A stretch of DNA of 64,000 nucleotides, taken from the NCBI GenBank assembly GCA_963082975.1, contig OY720350.1, positions 38,422,660-38,486,659 on the forward strand, given 5' to 3'. Origin of the DNA: Labia minor. Lineage: Eukaryota > Arthropoda > Insecta > Dermaptera > Spongiphoridae. The position numbers and the translations under genes are program-made. The notes beneath the pieces are model-generated. The model did not search any database, was not told the origin of the DNA, and saw only the letters and a list, made by a program, of their open reading frames with translations. This document shows, one piece after another, positions 12,804 to 25,714 of this stretch. The number at the start of each line of letters is the position of its first letter. Position 1 is the first letter of the stretch.

Positions 12804-14091
12804 TAGTTTATTAATTAAACTAACTTTTTATTTTAATTAAATCAATCCAACTATTATTGTAATTATTTAATCATAATTTTAATTATTAAATTATCAATTA
12901 ATTATAGTAAATCATTAGAACATATTATTTACCTAATTAAAATAAGTATTAAATAAAAAAAAAAATTAAGTTAATAATTATTTTTTATTAATCCAATTGA
13001 TTTGGAAAACATTTATATTAAAGTACTTCAACTAAAGAAAGTGAATATATTATATAGTAATTATTAGATATTTTAAAATTATAAAATTTAATAGTAGATA
13101 ATTTTTTATATAAAAATAAATATCTTTTAAAATTAATTTTTATTATTTAAATATTAAAAATTATATAATAGTGAAATTGAATGATTAATTACCTTAATAT
13201 TTGATTGTGTTAAAGAAGTTATGCGTTGCCTCGACTTCAACTAACTGTCTACCTATCAATATGTCTGGAAGGGAGGGGCCCAAAATTCAAAGAATTGCCT
13301 AAGTTTCTTATCAATAGTGATAATTTTTTTTTATTTATTATTATTAATAAAAATAAATATTTATTTTATATTCTACAGGTGTTTTTTTTAATGTTAATTT
13401 TTAACATTATATATAAATATACATAATATTAATCAAAGGGAATAAATTAAAAATATGAAAAATCAGTTATAACTATATAAATATATTATATATCGTTTAT
13501 CAAACTGGTTTCTTGCATCTAATTAAGTCAAGAACTGTAAATTAACAACGATTATAATGCTGAATAAGTTTTTTTTATGTAATCACATATCATAAAATTT
13601 GTTATATATATATTTACTCCCAATCTATATTTTATTTTATTTTTTAAAAATTGTGTTTTCACCAGGATCTTACTAAACATCATGTATATAAATGTGGAAA
13701 GTGTTAATATAAAAAAAAACAATTGAGTAATTTATTTTCATTCTTTTCTTCATTTCTAAATATGAAATATTTTTACACAATAGTCAATTTTAATTTCAAA
13801 TCGGATATGATATAATCTATTTATCCAAAAAGACGTTAAAATAAAAGAGACCTGATTTGCCTGGTTAATATTATATTTATATTAATATATATAATATAAA
13901 TAAATGTGTATTTAATAATAATATTTCTCATTCCATTATAAATTTTCATACCAATTAGAAGAGCTAATTTTTGATTATAATAAAATATACTATATATCAG
14001 TAATTATTTAATATCATAATAATATTATAAGCATATGAATTTTATAGAAAATATTTTATAAATTTTATTTTTAATATTCATTGTTACCGAC
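12804..14091. other. AT-rich intergenic DNA, no gene
   Basis: Only short AT-driven frames are present, including one of 66 codons at 13226-13426 without protein-like features. Confidence 0.55.
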
Positions 14092-14703
14092 CGTCGATAG
14101 TAAGGGAGGTATTGTTTTCACACCAAATTTCACATGTGGAGATTTTTACATATCTCCACGAATCATGCATTTTCTTAACAGAAAAAAGTATTTTTAGCAT
14201 GTCTGTCCGTCCGTATAGATGTCTACAGCCTGAACGGCTGAACGGATTTTGATGAAATTTGGTATATTTACTTAATGCATCAGTATGATGAATTGATCAA
14301 CTTTTGGTGCAAATCCAGAAACCGGAAGTGGTAGTATTAGCGATCGACGATAGGAAGGGAAGGGTTATTTTCACACCAAATTTCACATGAGGAGATTTTT
14401 TACATATCATCACGAATCATGCACTTTGTATTGGTTTTATCCTCGAGAAAATTCATATTTATTAGTTTTTTCTTAATTTAAAATTATATGACGTCATCCA
14501 GCCACTCATGACGTCACAGCCTGGTCTTACATATTTATTATAAATAAAATAAAATTAAAAATGTTTATATTTATTATTTATGTATCCTTATCTGTTTTTT
14601 ATTACATTAATAGATATATTAAAATTATTTGAAATTGTTTCTGTAGCTGGAAATTAATTTACTTCAAACCGTCGGTCGGTTCGGACCTGGCCACAGGTCA
14701 ACT
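14092..14703 (+). mobile_element. HINE-B (Helentron-like), full-length copy
   Basis: The 5' end reads TTACCGACCGTCGATAG. Next come a short GTCTGTCC/GTCC array (14200-14213), the core AACGGCTGAACGGATTTTG followed by ATGAAATTTGGTA, and an AT-rich body with paired TGACGTCA words. The 3' subterminal motif CGTCGGTCGGT is inverted to the 5' end. Then comes a perfect six-pair hairpin GACCTG-gcca-CAGGTC followed by AACT. The length is 612 bp with no ORF. Four copies in the window agree on the 5' end and three of them on the 3' hairpin end. Confidence 0.8.
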
Positions 14704-15517
14704 TATTTGTAGTGGATTCAATCTTTATCAACTAACACACGTTTTTTTATATATACCTGGTTTGTTCTCGAAATGAACTAAAATTCATTTTTATTTTATT
14801 TATTATTTAATTATTAAATAAAAATTATTATTTCAAAAGTTTGAATATATATATATTGAAGACTGGTGTAAAAAAAAAAACAAATTCATCCTAATTACCT
14901 TAATGTTAAAGGATATATCTTAGATAATAAAGTTATAATCATTTTGATGATAGTTAATATAATAATTAATTAAATGGCATCATTAACAGTTGAAATTTAA
15001 CATAATGAGACTAATTTATGTATTTTAGTTTAAAAAAAATACATTTTATTTTATTTAAATCATGTGAAAGATTAATATTTAAGTGAAAAGGATATTTGTT
15101 AAGAAAATACACACAGCAAAAACGTTAAAGAGACGTTTTATTGAACCACAAATGGGTATTTGCTGTTTACTTTAGAAAGTTTTAATGTTTTAGACATGAG
15201 AAAATATTAGAGTATTTTTAATAAAGAGTATAAAAACAAGTTCAAATTGAAATTCTTTTTAATATTTTAAATTACGTTTAAAAAAGTTATATATAATTTT
15301 CATATGTAATTCAGTTGATCGAAATATAATTTCATAAAGAAATTATCTAATACTTGAATAAAATATTTGTTTTTTTAATGAAAATATATCTGGTTTTTTT
15401 CATTATCACTTTCCTAGTATGGAATTTTTTTTTTATGTAGATTCTTTTTTTTACAACCCTAGTAAAGATGCATCAAGGGTCTTAAAGTTGTTTTTTATAG
15501 TCATTCCATCCTTATTA
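14704..15517. other. AT-rich intergenic DNA, no gene
   Basis: Nothing beyond simple AT-rich sequence and homopolymers is seen. Confidence 0.55.
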
Positions 15518-15979
15518 GGGGGGCCATACACTATGCGATTGCCTGCAGGCCGTCGCCTCAACAGGCGATCGTAAGACCAATATCGCCGAGTTCCATACAC
15601 TAACAGTCAACCGCCTACAGGCGGCCGTACTGAACTGCAGATGATAGCCTGAAGATAGCACACACTACAGTCCGGTACCTGCAGGCGGACTGTCAGTCAA
15701 TGAAACAGGACTGCAGGAGATCCTCAGTTTTTCACCATGCTCCGTCGGAAACGAAGAAAGTGGCAAATCTAATAATATATATTATATTTAAAAAACGATT
15801 AAAATATTATACAAATTAAGAATAATTATTTCTAATATTAAAAAAAAGAAAATATTTATTGATTTTAAATATTTAAAAAAAAAAATAAAAATTTATAATA
15901 TATATATAATAAACAAATTTATAACATATATATATAATAAATAAATTTATAATATATATTTATAATAAATATATAATAA

Positions 15980-16030
<51 letters not shown>

Positions 16031-16785
16031 TAACCTTGTTCACTTTTTGTTACACCTTTTTACGTATGTATTTGATATAAATTAAAGAATAGAATAAAAG
16101 TAACTTACGAGTTGTGATTCCTCACTCCCAATTGTCGCTTTAGTTTCTTCATGGTCGGCTGTAAATAATAGCAAGTCGAAATACCACAGTGACGGGGTGT
16201 ATGCGTCATCTCCCGATGAGCCCGACTTTTGCTGTTTTACCTTTTTCAACTCTTTACGGAACGCACATCTCAAGTTATTAATTTTTTTTTTTGACTGTGT
16301 CAATGGTGGCTGACGGCACAGTTTTTTGATACAACTTCAACAACTCACCGTACGCCTTATCTCGCGATCTTTTGTTAGCGTAGGCATCGTCCTTTACTTT
16401 CCATAAACAGGGGTAGGCCCGATATAAATCAATAAATGCAGAAATGAAAGGAGGTTTCCCGTCCATCTTTCCTCGTCAGTCCAATCTCGGCTGGTGAAAG
16501 ATCTCACGAAAATCGTCTCACGCAAAACTGATGGAAACAGTGACAACAGATCGTATGCCTGCAGGCTAACTGACAGTGTGTGGTGGGGGACACATGAGAT
16601 TATTATCCGACAGGCCGCTGCCTGTCGGGAAACTCTCATCCGGTCCCTGCCTGCCCGGCGACCACACACTTTCAGTCCGGGCAAACTACAGTCCATTATC
16701 TTCAGATCAACTGATAAATGTGTGGGCAATTCCGATCTACGGCCTTACGATTATCTTCAGTTAAACTGACAGTGTATGGGGCGCT
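15518..16785 (-). mobile_element. PIF/Harbinger-type DNA transposon, non-autonomous, with MADF gene
   Basis: The termini are inverted: GGGGGGCCATACACTATG at the left and, read from the right end inward, AGCGCCCCATACACTGTC. A TTA triplet flanks both sides (15515-15517 and 16786-16788; the right one is offset by one base from the element end), matching the 3-bp TTA/TWA duplications known for PIF/Harbinger. The subterminal zones are packed with CTGCAGGC-type palindromes, likely transposase-binding repeats. A MADF-domain ORF lies near the right end on the minus strand. No DDE transposase is visible; its place holds AT-rich DNA and an (AT)n run (15989-16027). Family assignment combines termini, TTA and the MADF ORF. 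Confidence 0.75.
16082..16466 (-). pseudogene. MADF-domain (Myb/SANT-like) protein of the PIF element, frameshifted
   Basis: Two overlapping minus-strand frames join into one MADF domain. The first part (16466 down to about 16290) starts MDGKPPFISAFIDLYRAYPC and reaches TIDTVKKK. The second continues INNLRCAFRKELKKVKQQK and then SLWYFDLLLF, the usual Trp/Tyr-rich end of the domain. The shift falls in an A-run (16278-16291 region), so it could be a real mutation or a homopolymer error. After GSEESQL the next bases are GTAAGT, a consensus splice donor, so an intron and further exons may have followed. PIF/Harbinger elements are known to carry a Myb/SANT/MADF DNA-binding protein beside the transposase. 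Confidence 0.7.
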
Positions 16786-17066
16786 TTAAAGTCTGCAGTG
16801 CTTGGGATTGGAGATCTCATATTTCTTTATTTGAATATCTGGTTTCAATATCATAAGCGACTTAACTTCATGCATAATGATTTTAATTCACAGCCAATCA
16901 AACTATTTTCGTATATATGTATATAAATATATATATATATAATAAAAAAATGGAATTTTTTAAATAATCAAAATCTCCACTATATTGCACAGGGTGTTTC
17001 AAAAAGGCATGTATAGCTGTATATATTATAATATATGGAGTTTTTGTATTTATTTTTACAAGGGAG

Positions 17067-17816
17067 CAGTGGCGTACCTAGAGGGGTGGTGCGGTCCGCA
17101 CCGGGCGGCACTTATCTTGGGGCGGCATTTTTTATATTTAGTTATAGTTGTAAAAAGCAACTTATTCATTTCATATTTATTTTTTTTCTTTCTTGAATAA
17201 TAAATGATTATTATGATTATTATAAGGTTACTATTTGATTTATATAAATTATGATCAACTATATGATTTCGAATATTATTCCTCGGTGTATATAAATGGA
17301 TTTTAGTGTAAATTTTGAATTCTAATTCCAAGAACAGGATAAGATTTTATTTTATTGTATTCATTAAAATTCGTTGAAATAGTAAACGCATCTTTACGAT
17401 TTTGTTCGGCAAATTTTCCTAACTAAAATTTTTTGATATCAGTTTATAAATGTCATTTCTTTTGAAAAGTTTATGTGATTACTTTGAAGTGATATACCAA
17501 TATTTTTTTTAAATCATCGATTTTTCTTTTGAAAAGCAGGGCCGGCGGAAAAAATATAAATATAAATTTTGAGAGCATTATACACGATTTTTCTAGTATG
17601 AAAGCTAGAAGAGTAAATATTATATAAATATGTTTACGAGTGCATACAAATATGTGTAAAAAAAATTTACTCTGTTTATTAATTAATATTGATTAAATAA
17701 CTTAATATTTATTTATGTGTATTAATTTATAAAAACCACTATTTGATTGACTTATAATAAAAAGGGCGGCAAACTGGAGATCGCCCCGGGCGGCAAAAGT
17801 TCTAGGTACGCCACTG
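17067..17816. mobile_element. hAT-superfamily MITE with perfect TIRs and TSD
   Basis: The 16-bp termini are perfectly inverted: CAGTGGCGTACCTAGA at the left and TCTAGGTACGCCACTG at the right. Both sides are flanked by the identical 8-mer CAAGGGAG (17059-17066 and 17817-17824), the hAT hallmark. GC-rich GGGCGGCA-type words lie just inside each end. The 750-bp interior is AT-rich with no transposase. This is the least decayed element in the window by its ends. Confidence 0.9.
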
Positions 17817-17824
17817 CAAGGGAG

Positions 17825-19409
17825 GAATTTAAAAAAATAAATATATTGTTCAAATATTATTTTATGTAATTCTTAAAGATTCATATTATATTATACTTGT
17901 TTAAATGAATTTAATAAATTGTATGCTTTTGTTTGAAAAGATATATATCTGAAATTAAATAAGTTGTTGAAATAATATCTCATTTGTATAAATAAGAATT
18001 TGAAGTGGGATTGTGAAGAGAAAAATGGCTCATTTATCCCAAAAAGGGCTCGCTATTAATGAAAAATGAGTTCTATATCATAACTGTGGCCCATTAGTAG
18101 GGGAAAAAATGTGATGTTGAGAAAAGGGTATAGGATGCCTCTCCTTGGAAGAACATGTTTCAGGAGGGACTGACTGCTTAGTGAGTAGAAAAGGGTCGGA
18201 TAATTCGAACTCCTCCCTCATCGCAGAAACTAGGGGCTGTTTTTTTTCAAGTTAGATGTTCTCTACAGAAGAAGGGGGATTAGAATCCTATTTTACGGAG
18301 GAACAAATTTTATCATGATAAAGACTATAGTGGAATAATAGAATAAATAACTGAGAGACGACTATTAATTGTCATTGTATTTCAGATTATGCAAATAGGT
18401 AAGGGAACTTTTGAATATTTTATAAAAATATACAAAGAAAATAATAAAATATTATTCAGAATCTTTTACAAACGTCGTTATTGAAAAAAATAAAAATAAT
18501 TATGTTGAGTATTATGAATCTGAAAAATCTTATAAATATTAAAAAACAAGAAAAATAAATTTTTTTTAATTATAGACTTAAAGATATGTTTTGAAATTAA
18601 CATTTTGATATCATTAGACATATAGGTATAAATATAAATATAAATATAGGTATATATTAAGAAATAAAAAAGTAATCTGAAATATTCCAATATTATGAAA
18701 ATGACCAATGTGGGCGTAAGGTAAAAAAAAAATACTAATCTTTAGAGAGTTTGCCCCCATTTGTAAAATTTATTTAGTAATAAATAAAATGAATTGATGA
18801 TAAAAATGTTATCTTTTGCCATAGATGGGAAGATTTTATAAATTAAAATTGAATATATATATATATATATTGAATTTCTCTTTTGAAAGTGGAGAAAAAG
18901 ACAAAAACTTTAAAGATGAATGTAAAAGGAAATGAAAGATAAATATTCTCTTCGAATTAAAATAAAAAAAAAACAACAAAAGGGTGAATCAAATATTCAT
19001 AGCGAGACAATCAAAACAATGGAATTTCTTAACTTAATAAAAATTCCATTCTAGCCAAAGGGACTGTGTAGAATAGTCAGAAATTTTCGATTAAAAACGA
19101 TAAAAAAAACTTTAAAAATAAAAGGAAATATTTATGGAATTCGGATATTAAACTATTTTTCTATTAAATGCCCATATTATGTGGGTTATGAGTAATATTT
19201 TTAAAATAAATTCCATAAAATGAAAAATAAAAAAAAAATCTAATCAAAATTTATTGCTTGAGAGTGAGAGAGCTCACATTATATAAAATAATATTTTTAT
19301 GGGTTGAAAAATTTTAATCTTAACTTTTAAATGAATTTAATTAATGCCCTATTCAATAAAAAATAAATATTATAAATAATTAATAAAGATATATTTTATG
19401 TAGATAATA
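17825..19409. other. AT-rich intergenic DNA, no gene
   Basis: Short frames only. There is a (TA)n run at about 18853-18870. Confidence 0.55.
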
Positions 19410-19770
19410 TGAGGATGATTCAATAAGTAAAGAGACAAAGGGCTATAGCTCAAAAGGTTTATTTGATTTTTACAAAATTCAGACTATTTTTCAACGCAAT
19501 CACTCTCCACAGTTATGTACTTGTTCCCATCTTTCTTACAGCTTCCTAAGCTACCCGTGATAGGCTTCAAACATCGTATTGGGAGGTCTTAACTCATCCT
19601 ACCTACAATCCCGACCTTGCCCCATCTAATTTTTACTTATTTGGACCAATCAAAGACGCCCTACGCGGAAAAAGATTTGCCAACAATGAGGAAGTTAAAG
19701 AAGCGGTGTAAAAGTGGCTTCGGTGTAAATTGAAGGTATTCTTCGCCAAGGGAATTAGTTTAAAATAAGT
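19410..19770 (+). mobile_element. mariner relic with internal deletion
   Basis: A mariner-like end (GAGGATGATTCAATAAG) at the left is followed, after a large deletion, by the transposase C-terminus in the plus frame: WEVLTHPTYNPDLAPSNFYL, then RFANNEEVKEAV and a stop. Active mariners have Asp in the PSD position of this YSPDLAPSD motif; here it is Asn, removing the third catalytic acid. The right terminal repeat was not found. Confidence 0.7.
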
Positions 19771-21539
19771 TAATTAAATTAGCAATAATATAAATAATTT
19801 ATAATATGTATATATATATCAGAGAAAAAAAATTATTAAAAAATAGATCGAGTTTAAATTATTCACAGACAGAAAAATAAAATTCCTCATGGAAAAGTCA
19901 ATTATTTTGTTGACCTTAGTCTAGGAATTAATTAATTCACTGGAAAGATAATGGAAGTCAAGTTCTCCCACAGTTGTGTATTGTGTTTAAAATTACCAGC
20001 CATCGCGTCTCTATCTACAAACATCATTAATTTCTTAATTATATTTTTATATAATAATATAAAAGAAATGATTAAACTTTTAAAAATATTAAATATTTAA
20101 AATTTTTTTAAATAAATAATTCATTATCATTTTTTTTTTTAAATAAAATGTCATGATAACAAAAATTGTATAAATACTATATAAGTCAAATATATAAAAT
20201 TAAAAAAAAAAGTTATTTAATAATAAAAATACCATAAATGCCGATGAATATTATGAAAATATTTTTTTAATGAATTTAAAGTCAAAAATATTCTCATATT
20301 AAAATAAGAATATATTCATTTGATTTATATTTTATTTTATTATATTTTTGTAAGAGGTTTCAGAATTTAATTTTTAGTTATATTAAACGTTTCCCATTTG
20401 GAAGAATTAAAAAAAAATTAATAAATATAAGTATTTTTTAATAAAATAAATAATCATCATTTGAATTGAGAATTCAGTATGGATTGTTTTACTAAAATGC
20501 AAAGAATATTATTTTTTGATGTTGAATTTTTGTGTAAAGAGAATATTTATTTATTAATTTGAAGAATCTATATATAAAAATTATTATTATATTTATATAC
20601 AATTTTTGAATGTAAATTCTTATAAAACATTCATTATTTAATTAAAATCAAAATAAAATTGATGAGGACATAATTTTGCCAGTTCTTTTGAATATCAAGA
20701 GTTACGCGAGTTTTTTCTTCTCTCCTCAAAATAAACATCGACAGAAAACTAAATATAGATTGGATGAAACGAGTTCCTTTGCTGACTTTCTTTCTTTTTA
20801 AAAAATTCAAACGACTCGACGGATGTCGCACAGCAGATTCGGAAATCAATCAATTTCTACAACAGACGACTTGCCTAACCATATAAGAAAAACACTTTGC
20901 TCATTTGAATAAATAAAAGTGGTTTCTTTTCAGAATTGCTTTCAAAGATAATATAAATTAATTTATCTCATTACAATTTCACAAATATATTGAAAAATTT
21001 GCATATTTATTTATAATAAGTAATCATTTGTGTTAAAAAAAAAAAAAAATCTAAATTCATTCTTAAATTGGATTTAGGCTAAAATTAAAGTCACCATAAA
21101 TTTATAAAAAAAAAAATAATCTATTGATAGATAGATAAAATGAATTTGTGATATTTTTAACAAACTGTTCTTAAAATAACTCCACCAATGATGCGATTCT
21201 TGCGAAAGAATATAAATGTCCATGAACTTGTACCGGTCGTCGACCAAATGGGTGTCAGCGAAAGTCTTCCTTCACCTCTTCGTAGATTTAGACCAAGTGA
21301 AAGGTGAAAAAGAAAATTAAATGTTTTCAACCCATCACTAGTCTTTTTTGGTCACACTCAGTGAAATTTCATTGTACAGATTTAATGACATTTTAATGTT
21401 TTAATAGTTTAGGACATTTGGCAAAACGCCTATACATGTCTGATAGATAAAATTGATATAAATTTATATGTTTAAATATTTTTTATAGCTTATTGAAAAA
21501 TAAAATATATAATATATATATATTATATTTACAACAATA
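19771..21539. other. AT-rich intergenic DNA with one short non-AT frame
   Basis: Mostly featureless. At 21189-21308 there is a 39-codon open frame on the plus strand beginning MMRFLRKNINVHELVP, less AT-rich than its flanks, with a possible GTGAAA donor just before its stop. It may be a coding exon or a remnant, and no acceptor is visible. It is reported as a finding and not counted as a gene. Confidence 0.35.
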
Positions 21540-21725
21540 TACCAAAATTCATCTATACCAATTCGTGGAAGTCTCTGTCAGTCTTGTGACAAAATCTGTC
21601 TGAAGATAGCTATGTTGAAATAATGAATTATTATTACAATAATATTAATTTAAAATTTGAATTTAAATTTCAAAAAAATAATTATATAATAATATTTTGG
21701 GTATGAATGTTTAATTGTTTTCAAG
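21540..21725 (+). repeat. Unclassified interspersed repeat, copy 1
   Basis: It shares ATACCAATTCGTG, a TCTGTC/TCCTGC-type segment, TGAAGATAGC and TTTGGGTATGAATG with 23625-23840, in the same order and orientation. No protein or terminal repeats were identified. Confidence 0.5.
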
Positions 21726-23176
21726 TTGTACATTTTTAATTCTGTAATTTGAAGAAAAGAATCAATTATGTAATAGATAAGGAACTTAATAAAGCTATTA
21801 AATTAAGAGATATAAAGGATGGAGGATTTCAAGCATTTTTTTCAGTCATTCTATATTCATGAATTATCATTGAAATTTGTAAATTTCGCTCAAATAGGAA
21901 TCTTATTTAAATAAATATAATTTATTTTATCGATTCATAAGATTATAGTTCGTAAGTCGAATTGTACGTAAGTCAAACCATTTTTGTCATACTATACAAT
22001 GTAAATTGAATATATCAATTCTAGACTTACATTACAAACCTATGAATATTAAAAATACTACAATACTTTACATGAAAAACATTAAAAAAAAAATTATCTG
22101 ACCATTACCAGTACTGAAATGAGCTGATGGTATTAGTTGAATGTAGAGGAGGAAGATGGATGTTGTGCTACTGTTTGGAAGGGAAGTCATCTTCCATAAA
22201 AACATTAGGTAACATCTCTTCAGGTAGTTCCTCTCTTTATCGAGTTTTCAAACATAATATGTATTATAAAATCAGAAATGATTGAAATGTCTCTAATGTA
22301 CAAAGCATAAATTATTTATGAAGAAACAAAGTCTAACCAGAACGCGTTAGAGTGGAACAGAAGTTAATTAAATGGAATAGTGTTAGTGTTTGAAAGTATC
22401 AGCGATATAAAAAAATAAGATAAATAAAATTGACTATAATCCAATTTTAAATATTACACTGTTTTTGTTTATTTTGTTATATTAAGAAAATGTTAAGTTA
22501 TGTGATCCAAAGACCTCATTCAATTAATTAATTGATTAAGTGACATCAATTGGAATTTATTTCATAGTAATATTTAAACATCTCTTTTATGTTGGTCATC
22601 TATTGATGAAGTCGCTTAAGAAAGCCTTTATTGTTTAGCGCTATAAATAATAGTTGTTAGTCTAACGTTTAGTATTCATGAAGAAAATTACGGCCCTATT
22701 CTTTTCTATTGAATAGCGAAATATAAATAGAGACAAAAAGATACATACAAAGTACTTAGTTCACGGAATAAATTTTAATAACTCTCCCTGTTAGCTAATA
22801 AAAGAAGTTTTCAAATAAAGGGTGATTTAATAAATAAGAAACTTTCTACAACTGTTTGAATTAAAATTTGCATAAATATTCTTTGAAAAGCGAATGAAGA
22901 AGTTAATAAAAAAAATCATTCGTAATTGGATTCTAAGAAAATTATAATCAAGTGGAGAGAGGTAATATAATGATGGTTAATTAATAGTTATTTAATGAAT
23001 TTTATAATAATTTGATTAAGAAACTGTAAGTGATTAGAGATTTTTACAAATCAACATAGCCCCTTTTCAATTATAATTTTAAATATTTTGTTATTTAATA
23101 AATAATAAAAAATAATCTAAAATATAAAAATATTATTTAAGTTAATAGATTTATTATAACACACACAAAGTCTAAA

Positions 23177-23590
23177 GTGAGGCATGGTCTATAACCTTAG
23201 GAGACGAGAGTAGATTTAGAGTATTTAGGATTCTTCGAAGCATTGATGGGCCAAAGGAAGATGAGTAATGGAATGGTGGAGACTGGATAAAGAGAAATTG
23301 CATGACCTCTATGCATCTTCAGACATAGGATTATAAAATCGAGAAGGGTGCGATGGACGGGGCACGTTGCTAGAATGGGAAAGGAAAGAATGGCGGAAAA
23401 TATATTGGTGGGGAGACCGAATGGAAAACGTGAAGACCAAGAAGGCAGTGAGTGGACAATGTAGGAAGGGACGTGAGAGAGATGGGAGAGTGTAGGAGTT
23501 ATAGATGGTTGTAGCTCAGGAGAGAGAAATGTGGTTGCTGCGGGCAAGAACTTTCGAGTTCCGTAGAGCCACTGACATAGTATATGTCAT
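23177..23590 (+). mobile_element. 3' fragment of the GATA-tailed non-LTR retrotransposon
   Basis: Recognisable words run from the CATGGTCTATAACCTTAGG segment through the CGATGGACGGGGCACG and GTGGTTGCTGCGGGCAAG regions to the 3' end at GTAGAGCCACTGACATAG. It encodes the degraded reverse-transcriptase C-terminus in shifting frames. It lies directly upstream of the unclassified repeat at 23625. Confidence 0.75.
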
Positions 23591-23624
23591 ATTATAATCC
23601 ATATAAGTTAATAGATTAATGAAT

Positions 23625-23840
23625 CTATAATACCAATTCGTGACGGTTTCTGCCTGTCCTCGTGTGACTATTAGTTTGAAGATGGCAAAGTTGAAATCTT
23701 AAAATGAAAATGTTATATTTCATTTATTATTATTATAATTATTATTATATTAACTAAAAATTCAATTCAATTTTAATAAAATGAATTGATGATTTTTATT
23801 AAAAATGATTATTATATATTTGGGTATGAATGCTTAATTT
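23625..23840 (+). repeat. Unclassified interspersed repeat, copy 2
   Basis: Second copy of the repeat at 21540-21725, starting ATACCAATTCGTGACGG and ending near TTTGGGTATGAATGC. A (TA)n run follows at 23871-23901. Confidence 0.5.
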
Positions 23841-23869
23841 TTTTTAATAAGTAAAATTCCTTTCTATAA

Positions 23870-23901
<32 letters not shown>

Positions 23902-23903
<2 letters not shown>

Positions 23904-25714
23904 TAAAATGAATCGCCATGGGGGCTTTATTTTCATGTATTTATTAAATTAAGTCGTAACAAAATAAAGTTAATCCAAGGTTATGGGCTCAGAATAGTGA
24001 TTTTTTTTATCGTTGTCTGAGAAATATTATTATAAATACATATGTGTAAGGTGGCTTTCAATGAGAGAAAGGTTTCTTCGGTTTTGTTGTGATTTTATTA
24101 ATTCTAAATGAATATTTACAATTATTATACAATTATTAGCATATTTACACATTTAAATAATACATGCTTAAAAGAATAATTAAATTACACGTTATTTATA
24201 GAATATTATATACACAATCAAAATTAAACACTAACTCTGCTTATCTTATATTAATACTTAATAAATACTTAATAAACCCTCTATCCTAAACTATATATAC
24301 TACGGTTAAAAGAAGCTATAAATATAATTTATATATATAAAAAAGAAGGAATTATCCAAATTCATGTTAGTTTTATATATTTTAATAAATTACTAATTAT
24401 TAATATAAGACTTAATAATGTATATATATTCATAATCAAACCCTGCGTATAGGAATCACGAAAACAACCAAACAGGTTTATTAAATAAACTGTTTAAAAA
24501 AATCATTCAAAAACGATTAGTATTAATAAAATAAAAATTTAAAAAAAAATATTTTTTAGAATCATATTTAAAAATGCTCAATATTTATTTTATTATAATG
24601 TATATATTAATGTATAATTAGGAGATTTTATGTAAAAATTTTAATAAAATTCGCATTAACATTTCATATGAAAATGAATTGAAAAAAAATGAACATGTAA
24701 ATTATTTTCTAAAAGATCTTTATCGTATTTTTTTAAACAAGCCACGATACACACGAAAAGGTAAATAACAAAATATATTCCTAGGTTGCCAACCTTGAAA
24801 CACTCAGCAATATTTTAATTATTTACCTTTCTAATAAATAGTAAATATTTTAGATGCTCAAACATTCAATAGAAAATTTGGAAAAATATCATCAATACAA
24901 AATTGTCTAGTAATTGAATTTTATCAGGATTTTCTTTTAATTTAATAATTATAGTAGTAGTAAAAATAAAAGTTAAAATGATATGAATAACTAAAATATT
25001 TATAATTACTATAAATTAAGTAAATATGAAGTAGAACACTTAAATGTTAAAAACTATTCAAGTTAAAGTTTCAAATATTAATTATTTAATGTTATAAAAT
25101 ATAAAACAGGTAGATTACCTTTAAAATGAGTTGTGATTCTAAACAAATGTATAATTTTCAAGGTATTAATTAATATTGACTAATAAATAAAAAAGTTTAA
25201 ACTTTTCTAATTGTTAAGTTAAAAAATGTTTTTTTGACAAGAATGAGATGTTTTCGATGGTGTCCTAATCGGCTTTTTGCCAAAAAGTAAAGCTTAAAAT
25301 ATTATCTAACAAGAAAAAGAATACATATTCATTAAATTTAATGACTTAACTAACGTTTTGTAATTTTAAAAATATAAACTACATATATACTACAGAAAGC
25401 AAGAGTAAGTGAAATGCTACAAGTGTCAAATATTGGTTAACAGATTTAAATCAGCAAAATTAGGCAAAAAGTCTCGGTCATTCAACTTATATCCCTCTCA
25501 CCTTATTTTCAAAAAAAGGTATACATATTTAAAATTGTATAAATTATTTATTAAATGATATTAAAATTATTATTTATTATACATATCTTAATATATGTAA
25601 TTGTATATTTAAATTTAATTAGAATAATACTATAAAAAAATGAATAGCTATATAATAATTAATGTATTATTTAATAATATTATATTCATAATATCTTATT
25701 TTTAAAAAAATATT
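23902..25714. other. AT-rich intergenic DNA, no gene
   Basis: No coding, RNA or repeat feature was recognised in this stretch. Confidence 0.55.

Noticed and set aside
16494..16769. Plus-strand frames opposite the MADF gene
   Set aside because: They overlap the terminal palindromic zone and the minus-strand MADF start; composition follows the subterminal repeats.
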